A stretch of 64,000 nt of DNA from Pseudoclavibacter soli DSM 23366 (GCF_000423505.1 NZ_AUIC01000004.1:248001-312000); one strand, 5' to 3'; numbered from the stretch's first letter, positions 40,030 through 49,848 are shown. The notes: generated by a model from the letters alone, not told the origin. Translations and numbers: made by a program.

Positions 40030-40035
40030 CAAGCC

Positions 40036-40041
40036 AGCCTA
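40036..40041 (-). promoter_or_regulatory. -10 box, leaderless start of LOG-Nudix gene
   Basis: TAGGCT ends six bases before the ATG at 40029. This spacing selects the ATG over a TTG one codon upstream. Confidence 0.5.
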
Positions 40042-40076
40042 CCCAACCACGCACCACAGCCCGATCACAGAATTGC

Positions 40077-40082
40077 TACCGT
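40077..40082 (+). promoter_or_regulatory. -10 box of zinc metallopeptidase gene
   Basis: TACCGT fits TAnnnT and sits 28 bases before the ATG, leaving room for the AGAGGG ribosome site. No clear -35 was seen. Confidence 0.4.
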
Positions 40083-40110
40083 TGAGACACCAGCCGGAGA
40101 GGGATTCCCC

Positions 40111-41001
40111 ATGACGTTCAACAACAACGCCAATATCGAGAGCGATGACGTTCAGAAGCGCCGCGGTGGCGGCCGCACCGCCATGATCGGCGGCGGCGGC
40201 GTGCTGGGGCTGATCGTGGTCGCACTCGTCAGCCAGTTCTTGGGCGTCGATGTGTCGGGCGTGGTCGGCGGGCTCACCGGCGACAGCAACACCTCGACCA
40301 CGAGCACCGATCTCTCCGCCGACCTTGACAAGTGCAAGACCGGTGCCGATGCCAACAGCGACGACGAATGCCGCATGCAGGGCGCAGCGAAGTCGCTCAA
40401 CGTCTACTGGAGCGGTCAGCTCAGCGACTATGCCAAACCCGGTTTCGTGCTGGTCGACGGCGAGACGAGCACTCCGTGCGGCACTGCGTCAAACGCGGTC
40501 GGCCCGTTCTACTGCCCGTCTGATCAGACGATCTACATCGACACCTCGTTCTGGCAGGTGCTGCGCCGCGACTTCGACGCAACCGCGGGCCCGCTGGCCC
40601 AGATGTACGTGCTGGCGCATGAGTGGGGGCACCATGTGCAGAACGAGACTGGTGCGTTCGCTGCACACCAGAGCCGCGAGACCGGCGCTGCCAGCGACTC
40701 TGTGAGGCTCGAGCTGCAGGCCGACTGCTATGCCGGGGCGTGGGTGGCTGCTGCCAGCACCACCACCGATGAGAACGGTGTGGCCCTGCTGCAGCAGCCG
40801 ACCACAGATCAGATCACCGACGCACTCAACGCCGCCTCCGCGGTGGGCGACGATCATATTCAGCAGCAATCTGGGGTGACCACGAACTCAGAATCATGGA
40901 CGCACGGCTCCAGCGCCCAGCGCCAGAAGTGGTTCAACGCCGGTTATGCCGGTGGTCCGCAGCGCTGCGACACGTTCAGTGTGTCGGCCGGGCAACTCTG
41001 A
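40111..41001 (+). CDS. Neutral zinc metallopeptidase (YpfJ/KPN_00809 family)
   Basis: The 296 residues have an Asn-rich start, a single transmembrane helix at about 24-44 and an exported catalytic domain. The zinc motif HEWGHHVQ at 170-177 is followed by a downstream acidic ligand region RLELQADCYAGAW, as in PF04228. Four cysteines before the motif (near 75, 87, 123 and 135) could form disulfides outside the cell. The substrate is unknown. GGAGAGGG precedes the ATG. It is convergent with mutM. Confidence 0.92.
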   Translation: MTFNNNANIESDDVQKRRGGGRTAMIGGGGVLGLIVVALVSQFLGVDVSGVVGGLTGDSNTSTTSTDLSADLDKCKTGADANSDDECRMQGAAKSLNVYWSGQLSDYAKPGFVLVDGETSTPCGTASNAVGPFYCPSDQTIYIDTSFWQVLRRDFDATAGPLAQMYVLAHEWGHHVQNETGAFAAHQSRETGAASDSVRLELQADCYAGAWVAAASTTTDENGVALLQQPTTDQITDALNAASAVGDDHIQQQSGVTTNSESWTHGSSAQRQKWFNAGYAGGPQRCDTFSVSAGQL

Positions 41002-41017
41002 GCTTGGCGCGCGGCGC

Positions 41018-41923
41018 TCACCGCCGCCGCTGACAACGCGGGCAGAAGTGCGACGACCTGTTCATGAACGACACCCGACGAATCGGGCCGCCGCAGCGCG
41101 GGCACGGCTGCCCCTGCCGGCCATAGGCGTTCAGCTCGATCGCAAAATAGCCTGACTCCCCGTTGACATGACGGTACTGGTCGTCGAAGCTCGTGCCGCC
41201 CACCGCAACCGCTCGGTGCAGCACGGCGACCACCGCATCCACCAGGCTGCGCGCGCGACGCTGACTGAGCGTATCGGCCCCCTGTTCTGGGTGTACTCGG
41301 GCGGCCCACAGCGATTCATCGGCATAGATATTGCCGATGCCGCTGATCACGGTCTGATCGAGCAGCACGCGTTTGACCGCAGAGCGATGCGAACGGATGG
41401 CGCGGGCCGCGTCATCGGCGTCAAAGGCAGGTTCCAGCGGGTCTGGGGCGATATGCCCGGCCTGTGTTGGCACCTGGCGACGAGACTTCGCTGCCCTGCT
41501 TGATGCAGCGAAGGGGTCGTCGATCAGCGGGTCGATGGCGAGCGAGCCGAACAGGCGCTGATCGTGAAAGCTCAGCGTCTGCGGGCTGGACGTGTCTGCG
41601 AACGTCAGTCGCACGCGTTCGTGACGCAGCGGCGGCGCGTCTGCAGCCAGATCGTGCGCCAGCAGCTGCCCACTCATGCCCAGATGTGCCAGCAGCGCGG
41701 CGGATGTGGTCAGGTCACCGTGCAGCGGCAGCCAGAGGAATTTGCCCCGCCGATCTGGCTCGCCAAGCTCGAGACCGGTCAGGGTGCGTGTGAAGTCTTC
41801 GGCTCCGCCGTTGTGTCGGCTGACTGATCGCTCGTCGAACACGTGCACCATGGCAATGCGCCGGTGGGCGAACAACGACTCGACGCCGAGGCGCACGGCC
41901 TCGACTTCGGGCAGTTCAGGCAT
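41018..41923 (-). CDS. mutM: Formamidopyrimidine-DNA glycosylase MutM
   Basis: Removes 8-oxoguanine and formamidopyrimidines, with an AP-lyase activity. The 301 residues start MPELPEVEAVR, where Pro1 after Met removal is the nucleophile and Glu2 is catalytic. An H2TH segment (QTVISGIGNIYADE) and a C-terminal zinc finger with two CPRC pairs complete the family layout. The ATG at 41923 overlaps rnc by eight bases; upstream codons to 41992 are rnc read in another frame. Confidence 0.97.
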   Translation of the reverse strand: MPELPEVEAVRLGVESLFAHRRIAMVHVFDERSVSRHNGGAEDFTRTLTGLELGEPDRRGKFLWLPLHGDLTTSAALLAHLGMSGQLLAHDLAADAPPLRHERVRLTFADTSSPQTLSFHDQRLFGSLAIDPLIDDPFAASSRAAKSRRQVPTQAGHIAPDPLEPAFDADDAARAIRSHRSAVKRVLLDQTVISGIGNIYADESLWAARVHPEQGADTLSQRRARSLVDAVVAVLHRAVAVGGTSFDDQYRHVNGESGYFAIELNAYGRQGQPCPRCGGPIRRVSFMNRSSHFCPRCQRRR

Positions 41924-42755
41924 GCGTGCCGATTTGCGCCTTGATGCTCTGTGCATCAGCCACTTCGGCCGCGGCAAGCTCGGTGTCGACAACAGCTGCC
42001 ACCGACGAGGCGCGCTGCACCGGAATCTCGGTGGTGCAGGTGGTGTCGTGCTTGGTCGCCAGCTCGGGGTCGTTGATCAGTCGCCAAGCGCTGAATGCAG
42101 CCGCCATCTCGGCGTGCTTCTTGCTCGTGCCTTCGCCGGTGCCCAGCACTTCGCCGCCACAGGTGACGCTTGCGGCCCAACGGCGATCGTGGTCAGGGCC
42201 GGTCGAGGTCACCGAATAGACCGGAGCACCGAGACCTTTGGCACTGGCCGCCTCTTGCAGCGTGGTCTTGGGGTCAAGCTGGGCAGCGAGGGTGCTCACG
42301 CGTGGCAGCAGGGGCGAGAGCAGCGACAGCACGAACGGGCGCGCTGCGGCAAGCCCGCCGGTGAGATAGGTCGCGCCGATCAGCGACTCGACCATGTCTG
42401 CCAGCAGCGATGCCTTGTGGTGACCGCCGGTGCGAGCCTCGCCCTTGCCGAGCAGCAGAAAACGACCGATACCGCGGTCTTCGGCCACATATGAGAGCGC
42501 GTCGGTGCTGACCAACGCCGCACGACGACGCGAGAGCTCGCCCTCAGGGAGGTCGGGAAATGAATGGAAGAGGAGGTCGGTGACCACCAGGCCGAGCACG
42601 GAGTCTCCGAGGAACTCGAGGCGCTCGTTGGTGGGCAGACCGCCGTGCTCGAATGCGTATGAGCGATGCGTCAGGGCACGACTCAGGTACGGTTCGTCGA
42701 TGCGAACCGCCAAGCGTTCGAGCAGATCTTCTGCGACTGAGGCATCCACTCTCAT
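41916..42755 (-). CDS. rnc: Ribonuclease III
   Basis: Cleaves double-stranded RNA in rRNA and mRNA processing. The 279 residues have the signature ERLEFLGDSVLGLV, the metal-site ADMVESLIGATYL, and a C-terminal dsRNA-binding domain (about 158-228). A further ~45-residue Ala/Val-rich tail is longer than in most homologues. The order rpmF-rnc-mutM is standard in actinobacteria. Confidence 0.96.
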   Translation of the reverse strand: MRVDASVAEDLLERLAVRIDEPYLSRALTHRSYAFEHGGLPTNERLEFLGDSVLGLVVTDLLFHSFPDLPEGELSRRRAALVSTDALSYVAEDRGIGRFLLLGKGEARTGGHHKASLLADMVESLIGATYLTGGLAAARPFVLSLLSPLLPRVSTLAAQLDPKTTLQEAASAKGLGAPVYSVTSTGPDHDRRWAASVTCGGEVLGTGEGTSKKHAEMAAAFSAWRLINDPELATKHDTTCTTEIPVQRASSVAAVVDTELAAAEVADAQSIKAQIGTHA

Positions 42756-42784
42756 GGGCGTCTCAGAATGTTGCGCGCCCGTGA

Positions 42785-42988
42785 TCAGGCGTCAGCGACT
42801 TTGCGGCCCTTGTACTCGTAGTATAGAGCCGTGCCAGCTGAGTCTTCGACCACCTTGGCGCGATGCGGCAGGCTGTAGACGACCTTGCCGTTCTCAACGG
42901 TCTTGACCAGGGTAGGCACTTCGGCCTTCCACTGTGAACGACGTGAGCGGGTGTTGCTGCGTGAGAGCTTGCGCTTGGGTACTGCCAT
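42785..42988 (-). CDS. rpmF: 50S ribosomal protein bL32
   Basis: The 67-residue basic protein begins [20 protein letters not shown]. The zinc-binding cysteines of the C+ type are absent, so this is the zinc-independent C- form. It follows the DUF177 gene by six bases, the usual pairing. Confidence 0.97.
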   Translation of the reverse strand: MAVPKRKLSRSNTRSRRSQWKAEVPTLVKTVENGKVVYSLPHRAKVVEDSAGTALYYEYKGRKVADA

Positions 42989-42994
42989 GATCGA

Positions 42995-43555
42995 TCATTC
43001 CTTCTCTGAATCTGCGCGCGATGCCGCGTCGTCATCGTCGTGAGACAGCTGCGCGAGGGCTGCCCACCGCGGATCAACACCGTCTGAACGCTCTGGCCCA
43101 ATCGGCTCACCTAAAGAGAACACCTCGGCAGCAGGCTCGTCGCCAACCGGAGTGAACGGAAGGCTGAGAACAATGGCGTCGCGGATGCTCTGACTGAGAT
43201 CGACGTGCTCATTGCGCAAAATCTGGATCTCATCGTCGGTGGCATCACCGCGCTCGAAAGCTGCTTCCGAATCAGGATACGCGAAAAGCTCCTGAAATTC
43301 GACTTCATCACGCCACTGCAGCGGCTCGAGTGTGCGCGCAGACTCACCGACGACCTCGAACGAGGCCTCAGCGCTGACCAAGATGCCCTCGTGTACCGAT
43401 TCGAATCGCGCCTGCACCTCGATGGGCGAGCCCTCAGGCACACGAGCGAGACCAAGGGCGAGATCTGCCTCTGCCGGCAGGGTCACCGCCACGGTGCGCT
43501 GCTGCCCGGGGCGCCCCACGAGGTCGTGCACATTGATGAGATAGGGATTGGCCAT
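42995..43555 (-). CDS. DUF177/YceD family protein without cysteines
   Basis: YceD-type proteins lie before rpmF in most bacteria and are linked to 23S rRNA accumulation. The 186 residues keep the fold landmarks (INVHDLVGRPGQQR, LEPL) and an acidic C terminus. The segment that usually carries Cys-x2-Cys reads GESARTLEPL (70-79), and no cysteine occurs anywhere, so the presumed metal site is lost. A TAGACT box seven bases before the ATG predicts a leaderless transcript covering rpmF. Confidence 0.88.
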   Translation of the reverse strand: MANPYLINVHDLVGRPGQQRTVAVTLPAEADLALGLARVPEGSPIEVQARFESVHEGILVSAEASFEVVGESARTLEPLQWRDEVEFQELFAYPDSEAAFERGDATDDEIQILRNEHVDLSQSIRDAIVLSLPFTPVGDEPAAEVFSLGEPIGPERSDGVDPRWAALAQLSHDDDDAASRADSEKE

Positions 43556-43562
43556 AGCAGTG

Positions 43563-43568
43563 AGTCTA
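43563..43568 (-). promoter_or_regulatory. -10 box, leaderless start of DUF177-rpmF
   Basis: TAGACT lies seven bases before the ATG at 43555 in the 47-base gap after acs, so transcription probably starts at the ATG. Confidence 0.5.
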
Positions 43569-43602
43569 GACGAAATCGATGACGGAGCCTCGCCGGTGCC
43601 GC

Positions 43603-45648
43603 CTACCCCGGCTTCACCGTGCTGGCCTGCTCGATCTGAGCCGTGATCGCGGTGATGACACCGCCGTCAGCCAGTGTCGTGGTGTCGCCCACCGGGCGCC
43701 GCTCAGCCAGATCGCGCAGCACTCGACGAATGATCTTGCCCGATCGCGTCTTGGGCAGCTCGGCCACGATGTAGACGCGCCGGGGTCGGGCGATCGCGCC
43801 AATGAGGTCGGCCACGTGCCGCCGCAGCACCGCCTCAGCCTCGGATTTCGAGACCAGATGCTGATTGCGTTTGAGCACCACGAACGCGATCACCGCCTGG
43901 CCCGTGGTCTCGTCAGCGATACCCACCGCGCCCGCCTCGGCCACCGCATGGTGATCGACCAGAGCCGACTCGATCTCGGTGGTCGACAGCCGGTGCCCCG
44001 ACACGTTCATCACGTCATCGACTCGACCGAGCAGCCAGATGTCGCCGTCTTCGTCGAAGCGCGCTCCGTCACCGGCAAAGTAGCGATCGCCGAACGTCTC
44101 CCAGTACGTGTCGACAAAGCGCTTCGGGTCTTTCCAAATGCCACGCAGCATCGACGGCCACGGTTCATTGACCACGAGCAGACCGCCGCTGCCGGGGTCG
44201 ACCGGAGTGCCCGCATCGTCGACGATGTCGAGCGCGACACCTGGGATCGCCCGCTGTGCGCTGCCCGGCTTCGTCGAGGTGACCCCGGGCAGCGGTGCGG
44301 CGAGAATGGCCCCAGTCTCGGTTTGCCACCACGTATCGACGATCGGCGCGCGAGACGAACCGACCACCTCGTGGTACCACAGCCACGCCTCGGGGTTGAT
44401 CGCCTCGCCGACGCTGCCGAGCAGGCGCAGACTGCTGAGGTCATGGGCGAGCACGGTCTCACGCCCCACTTTCATGAACGACCGGATGGCCGTGGGCGCG
44501 GTGTAGAGCACAGTCACCTTGTAGCGCTCTACGATCTGCCACCACCTGCCCCAGTCTGGTGTGTCTGGGGTGCCCTCATAGATCACCTGCGTCACTCCGT
44601 TGATCAACGGCGCGTAGGCGACGTAGCTGTGCCCGGTGATCCAACCGACGTCAGCGGTGCACCAATACACATCGGTCTCGGGTTTGGCATCGAAGATGGC
44701 ACGATGCGTATACGAGGTCTGGGTGAGATACCCGCCGGTGGTGTGCAGAATGCCCTTGGGTCGGCCCGTCGTGCCCGAAGTGTAGAGAATGAACAGTGGG
44801 TGCTCTGCCGGAAACCCCTGCGCCTCATGCTCGGCAGATGCCTGGGGCACGGCCTCGTGCCACCAGATGTCACGCCCCGACTGCCAGTCAACCTCGTTGC
44901 CACCACGCCGCACCACGAGCACATGCTCGACCGTCGTGCCCGCAGCGAGGGCCTGGTCAACCACCGGCTTCAGCGGCGAGATCTTGCCCCGCCGCCAAGA
45001 CCCGTCGGCAGTGACCACTAGCTTGGCTTCCGCATCCTCGATGCGCGCCCGCAGACTGTCGGCACTGAACCCGCCGAAGACCACCGAGTGCACTGCCCCG
45101 ATACGCGCCACTGCCAGCAGCGTGGCGATCGTCTCGGGGATCATCGGCAGATACACCGCCACGCGGTCGCCGGCCTCGACACCGAGGTCGGTGAGCACGT
45201 TGGCCAAGCGGCTCACTTCGTCGAGCAGCTCGGCATACGTGATGCTGCGGCGGTCGCCGGGCTCCCCCTCCCACAGCAGTGCGACGTGGTCGCCGTTGCC
45301 GGCCAGCACGTGCCGGTCGAGGGCATTGAACGACGCGTTGATCTCACCGTCGGCAAACCACTTGGCGAACGGAGGCTCACTCCAGTCGAGCACCTCGGTG
45401 AACTCTCGATGCCAGTGCAGCTGCCGGGCTTGGTCGGCCCAGAACCCGAGTCGGTCGCGGCTTGCCTGCACATACGCCTCAGCGCCGACATTGGCCTGCG
45501 CGGCGAAGTCCGCCGGTGGCGCGAAGCGCTGTTCGTCGTCGCCGTGATGCGACTCGATGATGCCGTGGCCGTCGGCAAGCAGGCGCAGGTTGATCTGCGC
45601 GGTCGCCGGCGCGGCGCCGGCAGCCCGGGTGGTGATGCTGTCGTTCAT
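43603..45648 (-). CDS. acs: Acetyl-CoA synthetase (AMP-forming)
   Basis: Activates acetate to acetyl-CoA via acetyl-AMP. The 681 residues carry the AMP-binding motif ILYTSGTTGRPKGILHT, VDTWWQTETGAI, the hinge GRVDDVMNVSGHRL, and the C-terminal TRSGKII with the Lys that is regulated by acetylation in homologues. A GAGGAG ribosome site precedes the ATG at 45648. A TACGCT box at 45748-45753 and an ACCAC/GTGGT hairpin lie upstream in the 241-base gap; nothing else was seen there. It may recycle acetate made by PoxB. Confidence 0.97.
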   Translation of the reverse strand: MNDSITTRAAGAAPATAQINLRLLADGHGIIESHHGDDEQRFAPPADFAAQANVGAEAYVQASRDRLGFWADQARQLHWHREFTEVLDWSEPPFAKWFADGEINASFNALDRHVLAGNGDHVALLWEGEPGDRRSITYAELLDEVSRLANVLTDLGVEAGDRVAVYLPMIPETIATLLAVARIGAVHSVVFGGFSADSLRARIEDAEAKLVVTADGSWRRGKISPLKPVVDQALAAGTTVEHVLVVRRGGNEVDWQSGRDIWWHEAVPQASAEHEAQGFPAEHPLFILYTSGTTGRPKGILHTTGGYLTQTSYTHRAIFDAKPETDVYWCTADVGWITGHSYVAYAPLINGVTQVIYEGTPDTPDWGRWWQIVERYKVTVLYTAPTAIRSFMKVGRETVLAHDLSSLRLLGSVGEAINPEAWLWYHEVVGSSRAPIVDTWWQTETGAILAAPLPGVTSTKPGSAQRAIPGVALDIVDDAGTPVDPGSGGLLVVNEPWPSMLRGIWKDPKRFVDTYWETFGDRYFAGDGARFDEDGDIWLLGRVDDVMNVSGHRLSTTEIESALVDHHAVAEAGAVGIADETTGQAVIAFVVLKRNQHLVSKSEAEAVLRRHVADLIGAIARPRRVYIVAELPKTRSGKIIRRVLRDLAERRPVGDTTTLADGGVITAITAQIEQASTVKPG

Positions 45649-45889
45649 GATCCGCTCTCCTCGTTGAGTGCACGAGTGACCGATCCGCAGCCGGAGAGAC
45701 ACCTCCCCCACCCCGCATCGACCACTCCATCGTGGTCATTGTCGGCCAGCGTATCGCAGCCAGCACACCCCCACTGACCACTTGAGCTGCCGCGAAACAG
45801 AAGTCTGCGCGGCAAATCAGCCCCGAACCGGCATTTTCAGCCCACGGCCGCGCAAGAAGTGCGAAACTTCTACGCCAGCAGGCGCGCGT

Positions 45890-47131
45890 TCATTCGGCGG
45901 CGGAGTCTGTTGAGTGCGGTTTGGGCGGGGCCACCAGCCGCGCGGGACGAACCGCACCGGTGCCGAAGCGCCGGGCTGCGGCATCCACCGCCTGATCGGC
46001 CACTTGCCAGGCCTCGTCATCTGACCACAACGACGCCTCGGCCTGCCCAACAACCAATTGCTCGAGCCGAACCCCAACGAGGCGAATGTATGCCTCGCTC
46101 ATGCCAGACTGCTCGAACAGCCGCCACGCCGTCTCGAACACGGTGCGCCCGGTGTTGGTGGCGTCGGGCAGCGTCTGCGAGCGGGTGACGGTGCGAAAGG
46201 ATGCGTCGCGCACTTTGATCGCCACGGTGCGCCCCAGCACGCCATGGCTGCGAGCCCGGGAGGCCGTCTGCTCAGCCAGCCCGAGCAGGGCGGCGCGCAG
46301 CTGATCGGGGTCGCTGACATCTTCGGTGAAGGTGCGCTCGTGGCCGATCGACTTCTCGGTGCGTTCGGGCACTACCGCCGAACGGTCGCGACCGCGGGCG
46401 AGGTCGTGCAGCCGGTGCGCCTGCGCCGGCCCGATGGCGCGCACGAGCGTGGCTTCAGGCACCGTCTCGAGATCGCGCACCTCGACCAGGCCCAAGCCGC
46501 GCAAGCGCTCGACCGTCTTGCTGCCCACGCCGGGCAGTGCGCCAACGGGCAGCGGACGCAGAAATTCGAGGGTGCGACCCGCCGGCACGATGAGCAGCCC
46601 GTCGGGTTTGGCCATGCCTGAGGCCAGCTTGGCAACGAACTTGGCAGCTGCCACCCCGACTGAGCAGTGCAGCCCGGTCTCGGTGAAGACCTCAGTGCGA
46701 ATGCGCTCGGCAATGCGCCCAGGCATGCCGAACAGCCGAGTCGCGCCAGAGACGTCGAGAAAGGCCTCGTCGACGCTGACCTGTTCGACCAACGGCGTGA
46801 ACTGATGCAGCACGGCCATCACCCGCTGTGAGTAGTCGCGGTAGCGCTCGTGGTGGGGCGGCAGCAGCACGGCCTGCGGACACAGCCGGCGCGCCTGCCC
46901 GATCGGCATGGCCGAGTGCACGCCGAACCGGCGGGCTTCGTAGGATGCGGTGGTCACGATTGAGCGCGGGGCATCGTGGGCGACGATCACCGGCAGCCCT
47001 ACCAGCTCGGGATGGTCAAGCAGCTCGACGCTGGCGAAGAATGCATCCATGTCGAGATGCAGGATGGTCGCGGTGCCGTCGTCGACTGACAGGTCGGAGA
47101 CCTGGCGATGGGAGCCGTCTTGGCGACTCAC
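45890..47131 (-). CDS. dinB: DNA polymerase IV (DinB, Y family)
   Basis: Translesion polymerase without proofreading. The 413 residues include the metal ligands in [12 protein letters not shown] and [11 protein letters not shown], the [13 protein letters not shown] fingers motif, the Hh[13 protein letters not shown], and the little-finger domain. The four-base overlap with coaD suggests coupling. No LexA-box-like operator was recognised. Confidence 0.96.
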   Translation of the reverse strand: MSRQDGSHRQVSDLSVDDGTATILHLDMDAFFASVELLDHPELVGLPVIVAHDAPRSIVTTASYEARRFGVHSAMPIGQARRLCPQAVLLPPHHERYRDYSQRVMAVLHQFTPLVEQVSVDEAFLDVSGATRLFGMPGRIAERIRTEVFTETGLHCSVGVAAAKFVAKLASGMAKPDGLLIVPAGRTLEFLRPLPVGALPGVGSKTVERLRGLGLVEVRDLETVPEATLVRAIGPAQAHRLHDLARGRDRSAVVPERTEKSIGHERTFTEDVSDPDQLRAALLGLAEQTASRARSHGVLGRTVAIKVRDASFRTVTRSQTLPDATNTGRTVFETAWRLFEQSGMSEAYIRLVGVRLEQLVVGQAEASLWSDDEAWQVADQAVDAAARRFGTGAVRPARLVAPPKPHSTDSAAE

Positions 47132-47622
47132 GAGCGGGTGGTGCCCCGGTTCTCGTACCAGCGAGCGACCGCCTGGGGCACGTACGGGGTGACATCGCCG
47201 CCGAAGCCGGCGAGGGTGCGCACCAATGAGCTCGAGACGTGTGAGTGCTCGGGCTCGGGCAGCACGAAGACCGTCTCGACGCCGGCCAGATTGCGATTGA
47301 CGATTGCCATCGGGGTCTCGTAGCTGACGTCGAGGTCGCCGCGGATGCCCTTGACCAGCACGTCGGCGCCATGCGAGGTGGCGTAGTCGACCAGCAGCCC
47401 CTCAGAGAGTGTGTCGACCCGCACGTGGGTGAGCCCAGCGTCGTCGAGCGACTCGCGCAGCAGGGCTACGCGTTCGTCGAGGCTGAAAGCGGGCTGTTTG
47501 CTGGGGTTGTGCACCACGAGCCCGATCAGCTCGTCAAAGATGCGGCTGGCCTTGGCGAACACGTCGATGTGCCCAAGGGTGACCGGGTCGAACGAGCCCG
47601 GGCAGACGGCGATGGAAGTCAT
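47128..47622 (-). CDS. coaD: Phosphopantetheine adenylyltransferase
   Basis: Penultimate step of coenzyme A synthesis. The 164 residues have the nucleotidyltransferase motif [14 protein letters not shown] and the [13 protein letters not shown] and SSSLVRTLA regions. The ATG at 47622 lies six bases after a TAGGCT box (47629-47634), predicting leaderless transcription of coaD-dinB. It is separated from recG by 30 bases. Confidence 0.97.
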   Translation of the reverse strand: MTSIAVCPGSFDPVTLGHIDVFAKASRIFDELIGLVVHNPSKQPAFSLDERVALLRESLDDAGLTHVRVDTLSEGLLVDYATSHGADVLVKGIRGDLDVSYETPMAIVNRNLAGVETVFVLPEPEHSHVSSSLVRTLAGFGGDVTPYVPQAVARWYENRGTTRS

Positions 47623-47628
47623 GCGAAC

Positions 47629-47634
47629 AGCCTA
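47629..47634 (-). promoter_or_regulatory. -10 box, leaderless start of coaD
   Basis: TAGGCT six bases before the coaD ATG, with no ribosome site between them. Confidence 0.5.
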
Positions 47635-47652
47635 GCGCCCACCACCGACACG

Positions 47653-49842
47653 TTACGACGCACTGAGGTAATGCTCGCTCGCGGCATTCAGTGCACGATC
47701 GAGCGCACGTTCAAGGGCCGCACTGATCGGCCGTCCGGCGGCGAGCTGAGCCTCAGCGAGTTCACGAGCCCGAGCGATGATGCGCCCGTCACGAGTGACC
47801 CGCAGTGCTTTGAGCTGTGAGCGGGCGCCCGATTGCGATGCTCCCAAGACATCGCCTTCGCGGCGCAGCATGAGATCGAGCTCGGCCAGTTCGAACCCGT
47901 CGGTGGTCGCAGCAACGGCGTCGATGCGCGCGCGCGTCGGCGTGCCCTCCTCGGCTTTGGTCACGAACAGCGCCACCGAAGGATGCTCGCCGCGCCCCAC
48001 CCGCCCACGCAGCTGATGCAGCTGTGCAACACCGAAGCGGTCGGCGTCGAGCACGGCGATCAGACTCGCGTTGGGCACGTTGACCCCCACCTCGATCACT
48101 GTGGTCGCCACCAGCACGTCAAGCCGCCGTTCGGCGAAGTCGCGCATCACCTGCTCTCGCTCGTCGGCCTTCATGCGGCCATGCAGCGCCGCCACGCGCA
48201 GGTGCGCGGTGCCGGGCATGCTGCCCAGCAGTTCGACCACACGCTCCACACTCCATTCGGGCAGCAGACCGCCCTCGTCGCTGGCTGCGGTGACCTCGGC
48301 CTGATCGATCAGCGGCGTGACCACATATGCCTGACGCCCGCGCTGCACCTCTTCGACGATGCGCTGCCAGACCCGCACCAGCCACGCCGGATGCTCAGCC
48401 AGCGGCACCACAAAGCTCGCGATGGGCTGTCGGCCGGCTGGCAGCTCGTGCAGCGACGAGATATCGAGATCGCCGAACACACTCATGGCGACCGTGCGCG
48501 GAATCGGCGTTGCCGTGAGCATCAGCACATGCGGCTGTTCGATGCCTTTGGCCTTGAGCGCCTCGCGCTGTTCGACACCGAAACGATGCTGTTCGTCGAC
48601 CACGACCAGCCCGAGATGCTCAAACTGCGTTTTGTCGCTGAGCAGCGCGTGAGTGCCCACAATCAGTCGCGACTGCCCCGAGGCGACCGCCAGCGCGGCG
48701 TGGCGACGCTCGGCCGCGGGCAGACTGCCGGTGATCAGCGTCGGCAGCACCCGCTGCCAGAGGTCAGGCCCCAAGAGCGAGTGCAGACTCGCGAGATGCT
48801 GAGCCGCCAGCACCTCAGTGGGCGCGATCAGTGCAGCCTGGCCGCCGGCGTCAGCCACCTGCAGCATGGCGCGCACCGCCACCAGGGTCTTTCCTGAGCC
48901 CACCTCGCCCTGCAGCAGGCGATTCATCGGCACCTCGCCGGCGAGCTCGCGGGCGATTACTTCGCCCACCTCGATCTGCCCGGCAGTGCGCGCATAGGGA
49001 AGACCCGCGTCGAACGCCGCGACCAGCCCGTCGGCGACCAGCGGAAACGCCTGCGCCCGCTGCAGACGCAGCACCTCGCGAGCGCGCAACAGCGCAACCT
49101 GCAGCACGTAGGCCTCTTCGAAGCGCACGGTGCGCTGCCCCTGTTCGCGCTGTTGATCGTCAGTGGGCCGGTGCACTGCCTCGAGTGCCGCGCGGTGATC
49201 GAGCAGCTGTTCGGCTTCTCGCACCTCGGCCGGCAGCAGCTCGGGCACCGCGGCGAGACCGTCGAGCACGATCGCAATCGCCTGGGCGATGCGCCAGCTC
49301 GGCAGGGATGCCGTGGCCGGGTAGATCGGCAATGGTCGCGTGGCCCATTCTTCGGCCGCAGCTGCAGCGGCCTCTGGCGCATCAGAGGCGTCTGCCGGGC
49401 GGAAGAGCTCGTAATCGGGATGCGCCAGCTGCAGCGAGCCGCGGTATTCGGTGATTTTGCCCGAGAACACTCCTCGCACTCCGGGGAGCAGCTCGGCGGC
49501 ACGCCAGGGCTGGTTGAAGAAGGTCAGTGTGAGGGTGCCATGCCCGTCGGTGATGCGCACTTCGGTGATGCGGCCGCGGCGGGCGCGCATATCACGCTCC
49601 CGCACCTCGACGACCTCGGCGACGATGGTCACCGGCACGCCGAAGGTCAGCGAGGCAATGGGAGTTAGCTGTCCGCGGTGCGCATAGCGCCTCGGATAGT
49701 GCTGCAATAGGTCGTCGATGGTGTGCAGCCCGAATGCGCGTTCGAGCGCTTTGCCGGTCTTGGCGCCGAGCACACGCTCAAGTGCCTGGTCGAGTGCCGA
49801 CCCAGCACCCGCGACGGGCTCGGTGCGACGGGTCTCAGGCAT
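47653..49842 (-). CDS. recG: ATP-dependent DNA helicase RecG
   Basis: Remodels stalled forks and Holliday junctions. The 729 residues contain an N-terminal OB/wedge domain, Walker A GEVGSGKTLVAVRAML, DEQHRFGV (Walker B), TATPIPRT, and the C-terminal helicase motifs ending QLHQLRGRVGRGEHPS. The ATG at 49842 lies six bases after TACACT; the longer frame to 49965 overlaps the divergent rsmD gene. Confidence 0.96.
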   Translation of the reverse strand: MPETRRTEPVAGAGSALDQALERVLGAKTGKALERAFGLHTIDDLLQHYPRRYAHRGQLTPIASLTFGVPVTIVAEVVEVRERDMRARRGRITEVRITDGHGTLTLTFFNQPWRAAELLPGVRGVFSGKITEYRGSLQLAHPDYELFRPADASDAPEAAAAAAEEWATRPLPIYPATASLPSWRIAQAIAIVLDGLAAVPELLPAEVREAEQLLDHRAALEAVHRPTDDQQREQGQRTVRFEEAYVLQVALLRAREVLRLQRAQAFPLVADGLVAAFDAGLPYARTAGQIEVGEVIARELAGEVPMNRLLQGEVGSGKTLVAVRAMLQVADAGGQAALIAPTEVLAAQHLASLHSLLGPDLWQRVLPTLITGSLPAAERRHAALAVASGQSRLIVGTHALLSDKTQFEHLGLVVVDEQHRFGVEQREALKAKGIEQPHVLMLTATPIPRTVAMSVFGDLDISSLHELPAGRQPIASFVVPLAEHPAWLVRVWQRIVEEVQRGRQAYVVTPLIDQAEVTAASDEGGLLPEWSVERVVELLGSMPGTAHLRVAALHGRMKADEREQVMRDFAERRLDVLVATTVIEVGVNVPNASLIAVLDADRFGVAQLHQLRGRVGRGEHPSVALFVTKAEEGTPTRARIDAVAATTDGFELAELDLMLRREGDVLGASQSGARSQLKALRVTRDGRIIARARELAEAQLAAGRPISAALERALDRALNAASEHYLSAS

Positions 49843-49848
49843 GGCTCC

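Noticed and set aside
43579-45021. Plus-strand open frame of 480 codons opposite acs
   Set aside because: No domain and no promoter or ribosome site; acs on the other strand is clear.
45479-45781. Minus-strand ORF beginning upstream of acs near a TACGCT box
   Set aside because: Runs out of frame into acs with Arg/Ala/His-rich shadow composition; the TACGCT more simply serves acs.
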